From: Luidia sarsii
Lineage: Eukaryota > Echinodermata > Asteroidea > Paxillosida > Luidiidae
Reading direction: 5' to 3'
Assembly: GCA_949987565.1 (NCBI GenBank)
Contig: OX465101.1
Span: 26,548,911-26,612,910, forward strand
DNA: 64,000 nt
Shown here: positions 1 through 60,850 of the stretch, piece by piece
Layout of the letters: each line of letters opens with the position of its first letter
How positions within the stretch are numbered: the stretch's first letter is position 1
Notes under the pieces: generated by a model
Databases searched by the model: none
Seen by the model: the letters and a program-made list of their open reading frames with translations, nothing else
What the model was told of the DNA's origin: nothing
Made by a program: the position numbers and the translations under genes

Positions 1-1239
1 AGGCCTGCATCTACCGGTACTCTGTCTGCCCAGCAGAGACTGTGTCCCAAAATGTGTGTGCCTTGCAACCAGGACCTCTGTGCAAGTGAATTCGGTGCGG
101 AGCACTCAAAGCGGCCAGATGCACTTGAGTGGTCGACCTGCTCTCAACCCGCCACAGCCTGAGGGGGGGCTTGGTCCCAGACTATTGCTTGCGCCGCAGC
201 GGCGCACTCAAAACAGAAACCCTAGATCGCTCTCACTGTCTCAGAGACCAGCTGATCCTGGCCGGCCGTTCCTGTTCCCTAGCGCCCTGAGAGGGCCGCG
301 CCGAAGCCCATGAATAAATGACTTGCCCATACAAAATGTACTTTAGAGTTCTTGGTCAGGTAGGGGCCGAAGGGGGACGGGAGGGAGGGAGCATTGGGAC
401 ATTTTTCATAGCTTTGTGGTGGCACAGTTGTGCTAAGATGTGTTGTATGGTAAGCAGGTAGCTTGCTTCCCCCATTGTGTATTTAACGTACTGTAAGTTA
501 ACTATCCTATGTATACACGTACAGTACATTCATTGGTTCACATATATGTACACACCATACCTGAACACCTGTTAACCTCTTGAACACCTATGCCTTCAGT
601 CATGAACATTAAACATGTACATGTGTACCATAAATACGTACATGTTGTGTAGTCAGTTGTTCTTGTTGGAATCCAGAAGCCTTTGTACACAATGTATTAG
701 TTCTGCCAACCCACTTTCTGCCTTTTATTTATCACTCTATTGTTAGAATTTGTTACTGAAGCTGCTGAAATGCCTTCTGTTCAAAATCTAAAAAGGTAAT
801 GAATTTATGATACATGTACATGTGCATACATGGGCATGTCCTGTCACAGGCGTGCATGACAGAAGAGTGGCAATTTTTGTGCACAGTGAGAAATCTCTTC
901 TACGTACATGTACATATATAACTATAACTCTGGATTAAAATTTCCTTTCTAAAAGATCATCTCTTAATGTGCGACAGAGGAGGAGGGGGGGGGGTCGGTC
1001 TTCTTCAATTATGTCTGCACAATTAATCTCCAAAATTTCTGGCTTACTGGCTCCCGGAGGATGGGCATTGCATGCTCACATGTTTTTGGTCACGATCTTC
1101 TGAGCCGAACAGTTCTGTGAGGAACACCTGTGACAGCTGCCGTGTCCGGTGGGATATTTGTACTAATCAAGAGCTACCGGATGGGAAACCGTGCACTGCC
1201 GTGCAGTATTGATGCTATCAATTGATAAAATATTCTCTC

Positions 1240-1244
1240 GGGCA

Positions 1245-1275
<31 letters not shown>

Positions 1276-1339
1276 AAGAGAGGGGAGAGGGAGAGGGAGA
1301 GGGAGAGGGAGAGGAGGAGAGAGCGGGAGAGAGAGAGGG

Positions 1340-1401
<62 letters not shown>

Positions 1402-1460
1402 CAGAGACAGACAGAGACAGAGAGAGACGGAGAGAGACAGAGAGAGAGAGAGAGAAGAAA
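1240..1460. repeat. GA / GAGACA microsatellite
   Basis: Purine-rich on the plus strand: GA dinucleotides passing into GAGAGG and AGAGAC hexanucleotide blocks. Open frames on both strands here are low-complexity artefacts. Confidence 0.95.
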
Positions 1461-2147
1461 GCTCAGCGCTTGATGAGATGAGGGCATACCTAGGTGCACC
1501 CAATGTGCACTGCAGTGTGTTAGTTACCGCAGATGCATCCGTACCTGCCTCATGTACGTGTACAGGTGCTCCTATACTGTATGTGCACTACATATATTTG
1601 CAGTACCTGTATCTTGGATACTGCAGTCTGGACATATGTATTGCAACGCTCTGTACAGTATGTGCATATTAATTAATGCTTCATAGTACCTGCTACAAGC
1701 ATGGATACATGGAGCTACATGTACTGTATGTGCAAACATGCATGCACAATGCAAGGTACACCATTGCACACATGCTTAGTGCACATGGGTGTACATGTAC
1801 CGGGTACATGTGTATGTCACATGTGATGGGACATTGTCAGCATGCAATTTAGCCCCAAGGTGATTGGCTCGTCTCCTTTCCTCGCTTGCAAATTTCAGGA
1901 GTAACGCGATAGGATCGAAGTGCGATGTGATCTACAGCACATTTAGATACATGCACTATGGCTTGAATATATTCATGAATGGTTAAAGACTACATGTATG
2001 CCCCATCGAACAAGGCAAAGCCCAGTTGAATGGACATTCAATGAGTCAAAAGGATGGAGGAATTGTCCAAATGTAATTCTCAGAAATTCACAGGGATCGA
2101 TGTTTCTATCCTGGCAAGATTTTTCTAAAAAATAAATTACTCCATTT

Positions 2148-2375
2148 GAAGAAGAATTTCTCGAAGAAGAAGCATTTGTTGAAGACGAGGAATTTGTTGA
2201 AGACGAAGAATTTGTTGAAGACGAAGAATTTGTTGAAGATGAAGAATTTGTCCAAGAAGAAGAAGAATTTGTCCAAGAGGAAGAATTTGTCCAAGAGGAA
2301 GAATTTGTCCAAGTCAGAAGAAGAATTTGTCCAAGTCAGAAGAAGAATTTGTCCAAGAAGAAGAAGAAGGAGAAG
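2148..2375 (+). repeat. 18-bp and 15-bp tandem repeat reading as acidic peptide
   Basis: Units of GAAGAATTTGTTGAAGAC (18 bp) change into GAAGAATTTGTCCAAGAG-type units. One frame, open from 2136 to 2390 but without ATG, reads EEFVED repeated and then EEFVQE. The repeat lengths are multiples of three. It may be a chance minisatellite or a relic of a coding repeat. Confidence 0.85.
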
Positions 2376-3519
2376 GAGGAGGAGGAGTAAGAGAGTACAT
2401 CTACATGTAGATCTGTGCCATTTCATCAGCATCACTTATCTCTCAGCGGCTAATTGGAATGGGTCAAGTGAGAGATAGAAAAGGGGGGGGGGAGGGAGCC
2501 GCAATTGGATTGGACTGCCAGTACCGGACCATGCCTGTAAGTGTGAGCCTGCCAGCACTCTGCTGGGTTTTCAGTCCGCTCCACTAGCCCCAGCGGAGGT
2601 CAGGGCTTCGTGCGGCCTATGGCTCAGCTGACCCTCGGAGGGGAGGAAGCGATCACAAACGGATGACCAATCATGAGGAACGACACGTCCACTTGTTTAT
2701 TGTGCCAGGGGAGACACGGCAAGGTCTCTTCCCCTCTATGCCAAGGCTAATGGAGATGGCAAGATATTAAAGGCTGCCTACACTTGGCTTTGGTAATACC
2801 CCTACTGAAAAAAAAACAACCAAATGTGTTCCCTCAGCTGTGGTTGAGATCAATGTGCATACTGTATAGGTATGAGCTTTACTGCCTGAGGAAATACTCA
2901 CTCCTATCATTCAGTGCCTTGTCATAGTCTGTTCATACTCATTTCTAAATTCTAAAACACAAGGTAGTAAGGTACAGTACACATGAAGTTGATGGAAATC
3001 TAAAATTACACTGTATGCACAGTTGCACACGTAATGTACATGTTGTACATTGTACATATACAGTGTACATCTTCACATGCACAGAGTTGTTTGTTTTTCA
3101 ACCCAAAGTGCCTCAGTTGTGATGATCATAACCCTTCAACTCCCACAGGTCTGAGGCCCGCAATTCAAAATGCACCCGTTGATAAGAAATCACCATGATG
3201 CTCAAGCTGATATTTGAGTCTTAGGGCATTTTCTTCCTCGGTTTTCAATGGTATCTATTAGAATGGTTCAATCAAAGTATACATATTCAATACAGTTAGC
3301 ACCCTGGAGGAGTTTTTCCCCCTATCTCACTAAATATGAATGGATGGATCATGCATTTGGCATATACATGTATCTTTTCAGGAGAGACAAATGAATGCAC
3401 AGAGTGCGGCTTCCAGCTGAATTTGGTGGGTCCGCGGTGGCAATTCGTATATTTCTCAATAGATGAGATTCGCATCTCTGGCGATATACGGCAGTCAATG
3501 GTTGAATTGCTTCTGATTA

Positions 3520-3665
3520 GCGTCCGCACCTCGGCAAAGTCTAGTTGACTATTTGGGAGGCCACCACTATCTAAGGGGTGGATAGCTCAGATGGGAAGAG
3601 TGCTGGTACGCAAAACCACAGGTCTCGGGTTAAAATCCTGTCCACTCAAAGTTTTCTTTGCCATT
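3520..3665 (+). mobile_element. tRNA-derived SINE (SINE-1)
   Basis: Box A-like TAGCTCAGATGG at about 3583 and box B-like GGGTTAAAATCC at about 3627, followed by the family tail CAAAGTTTTCTTTGCC. The head AAAGTCTAGTTGACTATT resembles the copy at 40619. It is too degenerate to be a tRNA gene. Confidence 0.75.
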
Positions 3666-3889
3666 TTTTTTTTTCAATTTGTTTGTCTCTGTTTATTGTA
3701 GATGTGCTTGACTGATCTTCCATTTACATTGTGTAAGTGACAAATTTGATTGGGAATGGGTCTAAAGAACATACACATAATGAACATGTTTGTGGAAAAG
3801 GGGTTTTGTCTAAATTTGTGGTCGCCGTTGAAATTGAGGTTGTCAAATTCAATGAACGACAGCCATTTTTTTCTGTTGTTGTGTACTCA

Positions 3890-4055
3890 AAGGGAGAGGG
3901 AAGGAAGAGTGGGAGGAGGAGAGGGAGAGAGAGAGCGAGGAGGGAGAGAGAAATAGAGGAGGGAGAGAAAGAGAGTGGGGAGAGAAAGAGGGGGGGCGAG
4001 GAGGGAGGGGGGAGGTTGAGAGAAAGAGAGAGAAGAGAGAGGGCGAGAGAGCATG
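3890..4055. repeat. GA-rich low-complexity tract
   Basis: Purine-rich on the plus strand with GGGAGA, GAGAGAG and AAAGAG blocks. Confidence 0.95.
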
Positions 4056-4539
4056 GTTCTCAGATTACTTGCACGTGAATCCCAAATACACGCATTATCA
4101 CCCAGGGATGTACTTACTATTTCCCCAGCAGAATATGGACGTGAATACATGAGGTATCTGTCATTTGTAATTTCCATGAATGTTTTCTTACACCTGGTGT
4201 CAATTTGAATTTGAACTATAATGAACATCTTTGTTGATTGAGGATTTAAAAAATTGTATGTGGGATTTGTTTTGTGTTTTGTATTCTGAAATGTAGTTCT
4301 TTTGGTTATCAGCATTTTGGAGAGCCACTTGATTGTGATTTGGTTCACATTTTGGGAATTCGACAAGGGTGATTAGCCTTAGTGCTTTTAATTTTTCGTC
4401 TCTTAACTAATATTTCAATGTTCAACTTATTTCAATGTTCTTTGATTTTGTTTTTTATAACTGGAACTGTTTTTCATTCAGGAAGGGAATTTGGCAATGA
4501 AATTTCTTATCCTCCTCAACGATCAAGTTCTGATGTTTT

Positions 4540-4892
4540 AGATGGGTCTAGGGAAAAATTGCGATACGAACCACATTGCAATACGATGTCAATTGACATG
4601 TTTTCCGTGCTTTATTACTTAGCCCGAAACAAAAGTGAAATTCGGGTTGGCAAGGTGATGAATCTTACGCGGTATGCTGTCGCAATTTTTCGGATTGAAA
4701 AGGGGGGTGAAGTTTTCTGTCGAGAATCTTGCTGCTTTCTCAAAAAAAATTGATTACTTTTTTTTTTAAAACCTGACACATGGAAGTTCATACCCTCTCT
4801 GATCGATTACACATCATATATTCCTTTTTATTTCAGGTACCCTTTAAGCAAGTTTTGACGCTTTTTAAAGCTGCTGTATGAAATTGGCCCCT
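4540..4892. mobile_element. Degenerate FB-C foldback element
   Basis: Contains ACCACATTGCAATACGATGT and a GTGAAATTCGGGTTGGCAAG segment matching internal parts of the copies at 44547 and 55629. It ends GCTGTATGAAATTGGCCCCT, the family terminus. Confidence 0.55.
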
Positions 4893-5320
4893 GTTGCCAC
4901 CTTAGCCCCTCAGAATTCCTGAGGCAACGCCGTTGTAGTTTCCTAGTCTATGGTCCCGATGGGTGTTCATCACAGTGAAGTGATGTGAAGACAATGCCCC
5001 CTAGTAGGCCAATGCAAGAGTGCAAGGACTCTTGCACTATGAAGAGGATTACTCTGAAGCAGAAAGCCCCAAGTGTCCTTCCATTTGTCACTCCATTCCT
5101 AGCTCTACGGTCACTCGTACTGCGATCAAGGTTGACACTTTATGGCCGTTCACACTGCAATTTGGACTGCAGTCCAAGCACAAAAACCTGTGGCGGATTT
5201 CATCAAACTCGTCATAACTTGCAGTCAATCGCGGGATGATGAGTGATGCACAGAAACCATATGACCTAACACAGCTAAATGATGGGCTATTGGTTGTAAG
5301 TGGAGGTATGTTAAAAAAGA

Positions 5321-5423
5321 GAAAAGCCCAAGGCCTACCATTTCCTTGCCTTGTACAGTAAAATGGACGAAAGAAAGACAAAGCCGGAGCCTAAGCCGAA
5401 GCCGGGATTTGGAAAATGGCCCT
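5321..5423. mobile_element. Single arm of FB-D foldback
   Basis: AAAATGGACGAAAGAAAGAC and GCCGAAGCCGGGATTTGG, ending AAAATGGCCC. It is very similar to both arms of 30786-31043. Confidence 0.65.
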
Positions 5424-5609
5424 TGGTTTGATTTTACGAAGCCTTATATGAAACATCAATTCTCAACATACAATGGATAACCCGTCGTAAGCTTAAATGG
5501 GCCATATGTTTTTTTTTGGCATCGCTCATCGTCTTGCGATTGATCGTAAGTAACGATGGGTTTGATGAAATCGACCACTGATCTAATTAGCTTTTATACT
5601 TTTGTGGTC

Positions 5610-5880
5610 AAATTCTGTCATTCTGAAGGGTGGCACATGCAGGAAGACATGAACAAGCTCTGCAGCGTCTGTACTTCCTGCCCATCAGCTGCTGACCTTG
5701 ACAAACCTTCATGATAAGAAGACGCAGTGTTGTCCTAATCATGATCCAAACTCCATTCATAATCATGTTAGTTGTGTCCACACACAACAACTGAGTGGAG
5801 TTTGAATCGCATTTCAAATCACAGTCCAAATAATCTCTTTTTCTTTTGTTCGTGTCAATGTGAGTACCCCAAATGACCAC
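5610..5880 (-). mobile_element. Degenerate FB-E repeat
   Basis: The reverse complement shares the stretch TTGGACTGTGATTT...GCGATTCAA...GTGTGGACACAA...ATTATGA with 16090-16185, in the same order. Confidence 0.5.
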
Positions 5881-6117
5881 AAAGTCTAGATTGGTTCATG
5901 CCGTAGAATCTGTGGGAAGTTCCCTGCCATACTTTCCATCAAGTGCACTGGGAGTCGTAGTCTTGTGTTTTGGAATGGGCCCTTGGACTCGAGTGTTAAA
6001 TTTCTAGGAGGATTGGCTGGTGCATGACACAGGCAAAACACCCAGCCACCTCCCCGCCTCGCACTGTGTCTTTGAGAAACTGCCCGCTGGCAGATGATGG
6101 TCTAGATTGCTTCCTCT

Positions 6118-6568
6118 TTGTCTGTCTGTCTGTCTGTCTCTCCATGGTCTCTCTCTTTCTCTCTCTCTCACTCTCTCTCTCTCTCTCTCTCTTCCTCTCT
6201 CCTTCTCTCTCTCCCCCTCTATCTCCCACTCTCTCCCCTCTCTCTGCTTCTCTCCCTCTCTCTCCCTCTGTCTCTCTCCCCTTCTCCCTTTCCCTTGAAT
6301 TCCTCTCCTTCTCCCTCCCTCTTCCTCCCCTTCTCCCTCCCTCTCCCTCTGTCTGTCTCTCTCCCTCCCCTATCTCTCTGTCTATCTGTCTCTGTCTCTG
6401 TCACCCTCTCTCCCCTCTCCCTCTCTCTCCATCTCTCCCTCCCCCCCCTTCTCCCTCTCCCCCCTCTCCCATCTCCTTCCCTCTTTCCCTATGTTTTGCT
6501 CTCTCCCTCTGTCTATGTCTCTCCCCCTCTATATCCCCCCCCCTCTCTCTCTCTCCTTCCCTCGTAGC
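6118..6568. repeat. CT-rich microsatellite complex
   Basis: About 450 bp of CTGT, CTCT, CCCT and CTCC blocks on the plus strand. Long open frames on both strands (Ser/Leu/Pro or Arg/Glu) are composition artefacts. Confidence 0.95.
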
Positions 6569-8384
6569 CAGAGGGGCTGGGAAAGACCCCAGGATTCCCC
6601 AAACATGGAGAAATACAAGCATTTGGTACGAAGGGCATTTGATGGAGTAATATTTACTGGCCTTGGGATCCTCCACAGTATCGGAAATGAAAACACAGTC
6701 CAGTCATCCGTCAGATAGATTGGTCTGAATTACAGGCAGAGAATTCAAATTCTATCAGTCGCAAGAACAAGTGGAACCTTCACATTGGTATTTAAAGAAA
6801 AAAAGAGGTATCACCATATCAAAAGGTTAATTTTAGATCATTTTCTACATGTTCTTGTGATGTAAATACATGTTATGTAAATTTTACATATAAACTGCAA
6901 TCTGTTACAGTATTAAGTTATCATTCCCTACAATTTCCAAAAAAACACACCCTTGTTTAATTTCTGATTTTTTTTTTTATCAATTCCCTGTGGAAAATCT
7001 CATTTTAAACCACTTGTATAATACTCTCTTAACTTCAACAATGCAATGTGCATTGTGCTATGCAGATTTTCGTATTGCATAATTTATATAGTTAATACGA
7101 AAGGCACGACAGCTTACGGTAGCTAATCTCACAGGTACAGTATACTGTTAAGCAAATGTAGATGCAGACTAGAGTTAATTGCAGCTTGTACCAATGCACT
7201 GATGTGTTTGCAAATTACCCGGAGACTTGTCGTCAGGTAAATGTCAAGTGGTAACCAGCTTGCTCTCTGCAATGGAACAGTGGACTTGGATGCATTAGAG
7301 AGAGAGAGAGAGAGGGGGGTGATCATGTCGGGTTGTCTGTGCACACACCATCAGCTTGTTTTTATACTAAAGGCCATTTCAATCGTCAAAATAGACAAAG
7401 TGTAGCTGATTAGACAATAGAAGCCACTCTTGGGGGAAAAAAAGAAAAAAGGAAAAAGTGACCCATGGGCAGCGATAACATCCGTAATTGACATGACGAG
7501 GTGATTCACTGAGGTATTGGCCCCGGCTGATGTCGTCATGGCAACAGCTGGGGGGATTCGTAGCGCCTGCTCCCGCCCCCTCTCACTGATGGCCCTCTGT
7601 GTGGCTGAGCAAGTCATTCAACCCATCCACGGACACGCTCACTTGCTGACAGGAGGTCAGGTTTACAGAAGCTCAGGCAGTTCTGTATCTCACCCTGAAA
7701 ATCTTAGTTTTGCCTGCCAGAAAGCATTGAGAGCATGAGGCTTTTATAAAGTGGCCATTTCTTTGGTTTGGGCTAGCTAAGTGCAATCCGTATCCATTCA
7801 AGCCTACGGCCATTAGTGCGAAGTACTCCATGTGATTTATGATACATAGCATGCAAAACCTTTATAGTGAATATTGTTCATCTATTCTGTCAAGTAAATA
7901 AGCACAATCATTTCTGTGGATGACAGTCATACGTACATATTGTAAGAGTTAATGGTAATGTACATGTGGGTGTGAGTATACATGTGTGTACTGTACTTTG
8001 CACACTGCACTGCATTGGTTTGTAATGAGTGATCATCACATGAGGAAGCAATTTTTTCAGTGACCATTTCCGACATGCTCGTTTAATACTGACTTGCTTT
8101 CTTTAACACTTTGTTGTGACATCAGTGGGCCTGTCTGCTTTTTAGACAGGCCTTGCTAGGATGAAACCACCGATCCCTCCGCACTGTTTAGATTTTGACC
8201 AGCAGAAGGTTGCGGTGACACCATCATCTCTTTTGAGAATGAGTACGGCTCATGTCGCATGTTGGAATCCATCTGTCTCCTGATGACGGGCCGAGCACAG
8301 ACTGTCCCATTAATTAGTGGCTCCTCTCAGGGACGTATCGCTTGTGCCCTTCTTGAAAGTGATGACTGAACATACAACAAAAGG

Positions 8385-8872
8385 AGCATTCCCACTAGCA
8401 CAAAAAATCGCGATCCACTTTTTGATTTTTGAATTTAGAAAAAATATTTTTTGGGGGGAAGTGTGAACAGTGAAATTGGACAGTCAAAAATGCAGTTCCT
8501 CATGCATTTTTTAAACATCATGAGTCTTTGCTGGGCACTGTGCATTAAAAATGCTGTTGAAAAGAGAAATTTGGTAAGTTACATCCCACAGGTCAATGCA
8601 TGCAGGTAAACATCTGGCGTTCCCACAACCAAATGTTTACGGTATCTCCTCATGGCTGTGCACAAACCATACATTGTACGAGCATGGTGCAAGCAAGCAA
8701 AGCACGCGCAGTCCGGAAAGTGCCCCTGGCTTGGTCACATTTCAGGCATGCGCAGTTCGGCCCGTGAAAAAAAAAAATTGAATCGCACCTAAATTCTGCT
8801 GTGGGTGGGCGTGAGGTAAACAAATTTGATTTTTGAATTGCGATCCACTTTTCAATGATTTTCCAAGTGGGA
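8385..8872. mobile_element. Possible FB-E foldback
   Basis: The left end GCATTCCCACTAGCAC and right end CCAAGTGGGAACAAAC are inverted and imperfect. Inside, ATCGCGATCCACTTTTTGAT recurs as TTGCGATCCACTTTTCAATG near 8840. Low conservation makes the borders uncertain. Confidence 0.4.
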
Positions 8873-8920
8873 ACAAACCTGATGTGATTCCACCATGCAA
8901 ACCCTCGAGTCTGATTAATA

Positions 8921-8978
8921 TCTCAAAATTTAGTGGGCCTGACATTTCAATCCTAGCAGGACCTTTGTCAAAGGCAGG
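8921..8978. mobile_element. FB-A half element
   Basis: Reads CTCAAAATTTAGTGGGCCTG, then ACATTTCAATCCTAGCAGGA and CCTTTGTCAAAGGCAGG. Only one arm is present. Confidence 0.75.
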
Positions 8979-10172
8979 ACTGGCAGTGGAAGGACTGGCA
9001 GTGGCAGCCATCAAAGAACAAACCCTTGTGGACAGAACTCGGTTTGTTTAAAGATGGCCTCTTAGTTCTGTGTTGGCCTTGTCCCGCACAGTCAGGCATC
9101 TGCCAAAGCCTGTGATTGTTGACTGACCACCGTCACGTTCCCCCCTGAGAAGGCAGTCCAGTGCTGAATCATCAGTTGGGCAACTACGCCGCACCGGACG
9201 GCGGGGAGAGTCTGTCCCAGGTTGGAGAGGCTTAGAGGAACCCTCCAGTCAGTCCTGCAGTTAAAAAGCTGTGACAACCCCAAATGAATATTGCTTGAAT
9301 GGTGGTAAATAGAATCTGGAACAGGAAGTATCTCGACGTCTTCCCGGTAATGGTAGACCAGCAGTTTTGTGGAAATGATGACAACATTGACTTTTTGATT
9401 TTGGGTATACAAACGACATGAAAACCCACACATGCATTATTGCCAGGATTTCTAAGGCCTTACTCTATTGTCCTTTTTTTTTTTTTTATCGGATTGGCTG
9501 TTGGGAGCTTTGCATCCCATCGATTTGAATCACGGTTTAATGAGAGAATCAATGGCTGCCCCTCAACATGTAAATTATTTTCAGCTCCCGCGCCATGCTG
9601 ACTCACACCTGATCTCGGATGAATAATCGTTTACAAATGACTTTATCAGATTTGAACGGTTGCTTGGTTGCTTCGATATGCATTCGATTTGATTCCCAGT
9701 TTTAAGGCAGCTCATCACCCATCAGTAGTTGTCCCGCACTAAAAAGTCAATTTATGATTCCCCAGTCCCTTTTGATCACGGATAAAAATTGCCGTGGGTG
9801 TGGTGGTGATGCCAGTTATTCACCGATCGTTTTTAACGTGAATTAAGGTAAAGTCTCTTTTCCAACTCAACATGTGCGTGGGAATAGACCCTCTTCTGAG
9901 GCGGACCATTTCTCATTGAGAAAGGCCATGCTGAGATTGAAATGTCAGACAAGCTGACTTTTTAATTTACGCTGGGTTTGGTGAAATCGACCGTCGGCCC
10001 TCTAAGTTCCAATGGGCAAGTTGTATTGGTTTTAAGCTTCTCTCCAAATGACTGCCAATCTTTGTATGTCATTTTTCATCCAAGCAAGACATAACCCATA
10101 ATGTTCATGCGCAGAAGTTCTTTGCCCCTCCCTCCTTTAATGGAAAGGGTCTCTCCGTTCTTGTCGCCACAG

Positions 10173-58484
<48,312 letters not shown>

Positions 58485-58504
58485 TACGCTTCACAGTCAA
58501 CGGC

Positions 58505-58590
58505 AGTCTTGGTGGATGGCTGGCTGGGTGGGTGGGTGAATGGCTGGGTGGATGGGTGGATGGCTGGCTGGGTGGGTGGGTGGGTGGATC
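58505..58590. repeat. GGGT/GGCT tetranucleotide repeat in 3' UTR
   Basis: GGTGGATGGCTGGCTGGGTG and further GGGTGGGT units begin 20 nt after the spastin stop codon. The plus strand (the RNA strand) is G-rich with several GGG runs. Confidence 0.92.
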
Positions 58591-58939
58591 AGCAAAGACT
58601 CGTCAGCTAAGCCTCTCTCCCTTGGACAAGCCTCTTCCGCCTCTTCTTTCAGAAAGGTCAAGAAGCCGTCTAGCTCATGGGCATGCCTACCTACCGGTAT
58701 TCGGTTTGAGGCTGCGCTGCCATCTATCGAGAGGGATGCCCTCTGAACACTAAAAAAACAAAATAGTCTGGTTCTTTAGCTCTCGTTGGTGAGAACTGTC
58801 TGTCACTCAGTGACTTGCCTTCTTGGTCACGTCTCATCTCCAGACGTTAAGCAGAGTCACTGCTTTGGGTAAAACAAAGACAGGGCAGGGTGCTGCTCTT
58901 TGAGGTAAGAATTACCTCTGGTGATCTTCTGTCTGATCG

Positions 58940-59138
58940 GGGGCCAATTTCATAGAGCTGCTTACCGTAAGTTCCACACTTTGCTTACACAAAAAGTCAT
59001 GAGTCATAGGATCATTTTGCCAGCCCAAACTTCACTAGTGTTTCATGCAAAGTGTGGTTTGCGATCCTGCTTACACAGGGAAGACTTTTCCTGCTTAGCA
59101 GATTTTCACACTTAAGTGGCTCAATGGAATTAGGCCCT
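58940..59138. mobile_element. FB-C foldback
   Basis: GGGGGCCAATTTCATAGAGC at the left and GGCTCAATGGAATTAGGCCC at the right. Inside are GCCAGCCCAAACTTCACTAG and GGGAAGACTTTTCCTGCTTA. Confidence 0.85.
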
Positions 59139-60794
59139 GAGCCCTGATATCACGCACATAATTAGCACCGTGACTGAGCTCTGGGTTTATAGCCAGATAC
59201 ACAGTCAGAAGTACTTTACTACTGCCAAAGGTCATTTTGTTTGGTGTGCGGGAAGAAAAGAAAAAAAATCAGTTTGCAGTGAGAGTTTTTGGCTGCCCTA
59301 TTGCCACAACTAAAAAGAAGAGAAACAAAAGTAGTAGTCTTGATTCAGGCCAGTCTGGGGTAGTCTCGATTCCAGCCCCTCGAGGTAAAACCCCAGTGTC
59401 CGTGTGCCATTTCTCGACCATGGATCACCCATCTCCTCGGATTGAGCCACTTTGAGGTGGAGAGAGAAAGTCCCACTTCTGCAGAGCGCCCTCTTGTGGC
59501 AATCACTGATACATCGTAGCTCAAGTGCCAACATGAGCCAAGCCCTGGAAGGGGGGGGATGTGTGTGTGCTTTATACTGAGCACCAGAAGTGAGTAAACC
59601 AAGTAATTTGACTGTCAGGAAATTGAATTGAAGACATTTTCAAACGCTCATAAATAATGACTTATTACTCTGAAGTATAGGATGTAAATATTGGTTGTAA
59701 TTTCTGGATGAGAAATAATCCAATTGAGTCAAGGCAAAGCAAATAGCAACAAAATGAAAGCGATGACTTTAAAAAAAAGAAAAGAGGAAAACAAAAAGTT
59801 GGCAAACAAAATTTAAAATCAAAAGTGAAATTGTAGAAAAGGACATTTCCTCAGAAGGCTGAGGACCAACAAAGCCAAGAGACAGTTGCCTGAGCTGTTG
59901 CCCATGCTTATTATCTACCTCTGAGAGCCAAAAAGTGAAATATTTTCGCATCTGTTGCGCACTTGCAGTTGGCCGTCGTGACTTTCATTTCACAACCAAT
60001 GGCGGAGATTTTTGTCTCCTCAAAACAAAAAAGAAAGAAATACTGGCTAATGGGGAATATATGTTGTGCACTGTGCTTTGTGTTGTCCATGTCTTTTTTC
60101 GATTTGACTTGACTTATTGGCTTTTTCTTTCTTGGCTTATTTTCTTTTCAATTTCACAGCATTGGCACAAGGATTCTTGTGCCCAAATTGTTGTGAAATT
60201 GTATTTAGCCCATATTTTAGTTTGTGGATTGAATTACCCCCTCCTTTATGATTGAAATGCCTTCTGATGACATCCTTTTTAAAAAAACTACACAAACATA
60301 GATATTTTTGTTAATTGTTTTGACCCCTAACTACATTTCCTGGAATCTTCTTGGCCTTATTAAGACATTTTTGTCAGGGAAGGAATTAGAGACTGTCTTC
60401 CATTTTCCTAAAAAAGCACAACAAAGTAGCCCGACAATTTGTTGGAATCAGGCTTGTGTCACAGCCACCAGTATGTTCCACCATCACCCCGTGTGTCCCT
60501 GAGACTGAAGCCACCTCATGGCTTGTTCGTCCCCTCAATGTGACAGACAGCAGGCTAGATTGTCATAGGGTTCAATACCTTGTTGTAAACGTGTAGTCAA
60601 AACGACCTGAACATTTCACTGAAGATTGTCCAATCACTGTATGATCACATTACAGCACACTTGCTCTTTTCATGGGATGATTTAAAAAATCAAAGAATCC
60701 GGTGAAAAATAACCTTGTCCCCTTGTATAGCACGATGACACCAAGTTCTTTTTGATACAGGCCAAATTCATTCATTCACTAACTGAACAAAAAT

Positions 60795-60850
60795 CAGAGA
60801 CCAGGGGTTCTAATCCTGTTCCAATTAAATTTCTTTGCCGTTTTGATAAA
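60795..60850 (+). mobile_element. SINE-1 3' fragment
   Basis: AGAGACCAGGGGTTCTAATC (box B-like) and AATTTCTTTGCCGTTTTG, the family tail. The box A half is missing. Confidence 0.55.

Larger units (their letters stand above)
1..10172. other. Upstream sequence or end of SPAST intron 1
   Basis: No gene was recognised. The stretch holds GA tracts (about 1240-1460 and 3890-4055), a large CT tract (6118-6568), an acidic-peptide-like 18-bp repeat (2148-2375), a SINE-1 copy (3520-3665), degenerate foldbacks (4540-4892, 5321-5423, 5610-5880, 8385-8872, 8921-8978) and TACATG-type simple sequence. A high-GC open frame runs from 2 to 313 but resembles nothing known to me. The spastin first exon was looked for and not found. 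Confidence 0.6.

Noticed and set aside
2..313. High-GC open frame of 103 codons at the window start, followed by AATAAA at 312
   Set aside because: Could be the end of an upstream gene, but no domain, no splice acceptor and no similarity were seen.
3580..3650. tRNA gene
   Set aside because: Box A and box B are present, but the cloverleaf does not close, box B is mutated, and several dispersed copies share the same non-tRNA tail, so it is a SINE. The same applies to the other tRNA-like heads.
6024..6650. Long open frames rich in Ser, Leu and Pro (also at 1174-1503, 18757-19573 and 20910-21586)
   Set aside because: They are translations of CT/GA microsatellites, open in several frames at once and on both strands.
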